From: Desulfurococcales archaeon
GTDB lineage: Archaea; Thermoproteota; Thermoprotei_A; Sulfolobales; Desulfurococcaceae
Length of the DNA stretch: 64,000 bases
Assembly (NCBI GenBank): GCA_027022365.1
Contig: JALVYU010000026.1
Location: forward strand, 310,001 to 374,000
Direction of reading: 5' to 3'
Shown: positions 63,644-64,000 of the stretch, one piece after another
How positions within the stretch are numbered: position 1 is the stretch's first letter
How the letters are laid out: each line of letters opens with the position of its first letter
Program-made: the position numbers and the translations under genes
The notes under the pieces: model-generated
What the model was told of the DNA's origin: nothing
The model's input: the letters and a program-made list of their open reading frames with translations, nothing else
Database searches by the model: none

Positions 63644-64000
63644 ATGGCCGAAACTACTGATCTTCTGAAAGAATCATTTAATATCATGAAGATACTGTCA
63701 ATTGATTCCTTGCTTTCTGTAGTAATATTTCTCTTTGCATCTATCCTGACATATGTTAATGCAAATTTAATGAAATCATTTATCGACTCGTTAATTGGCC
63801 CAAGTAATTTTAACGCGGTTCTTTATAAAGGATTTGGATTATTAGCAGTTGTCTTGATAAGTTATGTTTTAAGTTTTATAGGCGAATACATATTAAGACG
63901 GATTGGTGTCAAAGCTTTTATGGTGTTTTCAAATAAAATGCTAAGCACACTATATAGTGCTAAATACATTCATCTAAAAAGCGGGGATATTTTGACGAGA
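63644..64000 (+). CDS. ABC exporter, N-terminal transmembrane domain, cut by window end
   Basis: 119 residues visible of a protein that continues beyond the window. Start MAETTDLLKESFNIMKIL; a GAGGT lies 9 bases before this ATG (an in-frame ATG at 63620 is an alternative). Two hydrophobic helices (SLLSVVIFLFASILTYVNAN and GFGLLAVVLISYVLSFIGEY) and a coupling-helix region, YIHLKSGDILTR, match type I ABC exporters. The ATPase domain is not in view. Confidence 0.75.
   Translation, partial: MAETTDLLKESFNIMKILSIDSLLSVVIFLFASILTYVNANLMKSFIDSLIGPSNFNAVLYKGFGLLAVVLISYVLSFIGEYILRRIGVKAFMVFSNKMLSTLYSAKYIHLKSGDILTR

Noticed and set aside
1-64000. CRISPR arrays, insertion sequences, rRNA genes
   Set aside because: No regular repeat-spacer series, transposase, terminal inverted repeats or rRNA sequence was seen.

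Overview
The window comes from a hyperthermophilic crenarchaeon, most likely of the order Desulfurococcales. The signs are reverse gyrase, two Alba chromatin proteins, crenarchaeal PCNA, XPB and Lhr helicases, a Cbf5 gene with a bulge-helix-bulge (BHB) intron, a Ced-type DNA import locus, and the archaeal order of ribosomal protein genes. A membrane-anchored coiled-coil surface protein next to a large subtilisin recalls tetrabrachion and its STABLE protease from Staphylothermus, so a Staphylothermus-like organism is a reasonable but unproven guess.

Layout. 1-9.1 kb: a cell-envelope block on the minus strand (subtilisin, coiled-coil stalk protein, two proteins with pilin-like N-termini, a membrane-tethered repeat protein). 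9.2-16.0 kb: Na+/H+ antiporter, inositol-phosphate synthase, a PadR-like regulator, archease, archaemetzincin, a tRNA-Phe split by a 666-nt intron that carries a broken homing endonuclease, and a sugar nucleotidyltransferase. 16.0-16.5 kb: a C/D sRNA candidate, tRNA-Gly(CCC) and tRNA-Ser(UGA). 16.5-37.9 kb: the large ribosomal/SecY cluster on the minus strand. It runs, in transcription order, from a 36-residue basic ORF and a SPOUT methyltransferase through L3, L4, L23, L2, then a MoxR ATPase/VWA pair and an opposing small gene, then S19 to L15, SecY, an EMC3-like protein, L34e, Cmk, L14e, intron-containing Cbf5 and a methyltransferase.

37.9-48.7 kb: a compact Ced DNA-import operon (cedA1, cedA, a 49-residue two-helix protein, cedB), a PAPS-reductase-like Fe-S protein, an Lhr-type helicase and a second, membrane-anchored HerA-type ATPase. 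48.7-64.0 kb: PCNA with an apparent CTG start, a DUF72 protein, AbrB-ACT and PRTase-type regulators, XPB, Alba, reverse gyrase, a second Alba, an eL24-like protein, a HIT hydrolase and the start of an ABC exporter.

Main observations: an archaeal tRNA intron with a clear BHB at position 30/31 and a homing endonuclease killed by one stop codon in its second catalytic motif; a Cbf5 intron inside the catalytic Asp codon; insertion of MoxR/VWA between L2 and S19; small proteins of 36, 49 and 54 residues that are easy to miss; and several candidate C/D box sRNAs next to stop codons. No gene-free stretch exceeds about 300 bases. All functions are inferred by reading the sequence; no searches or folding programs were run.
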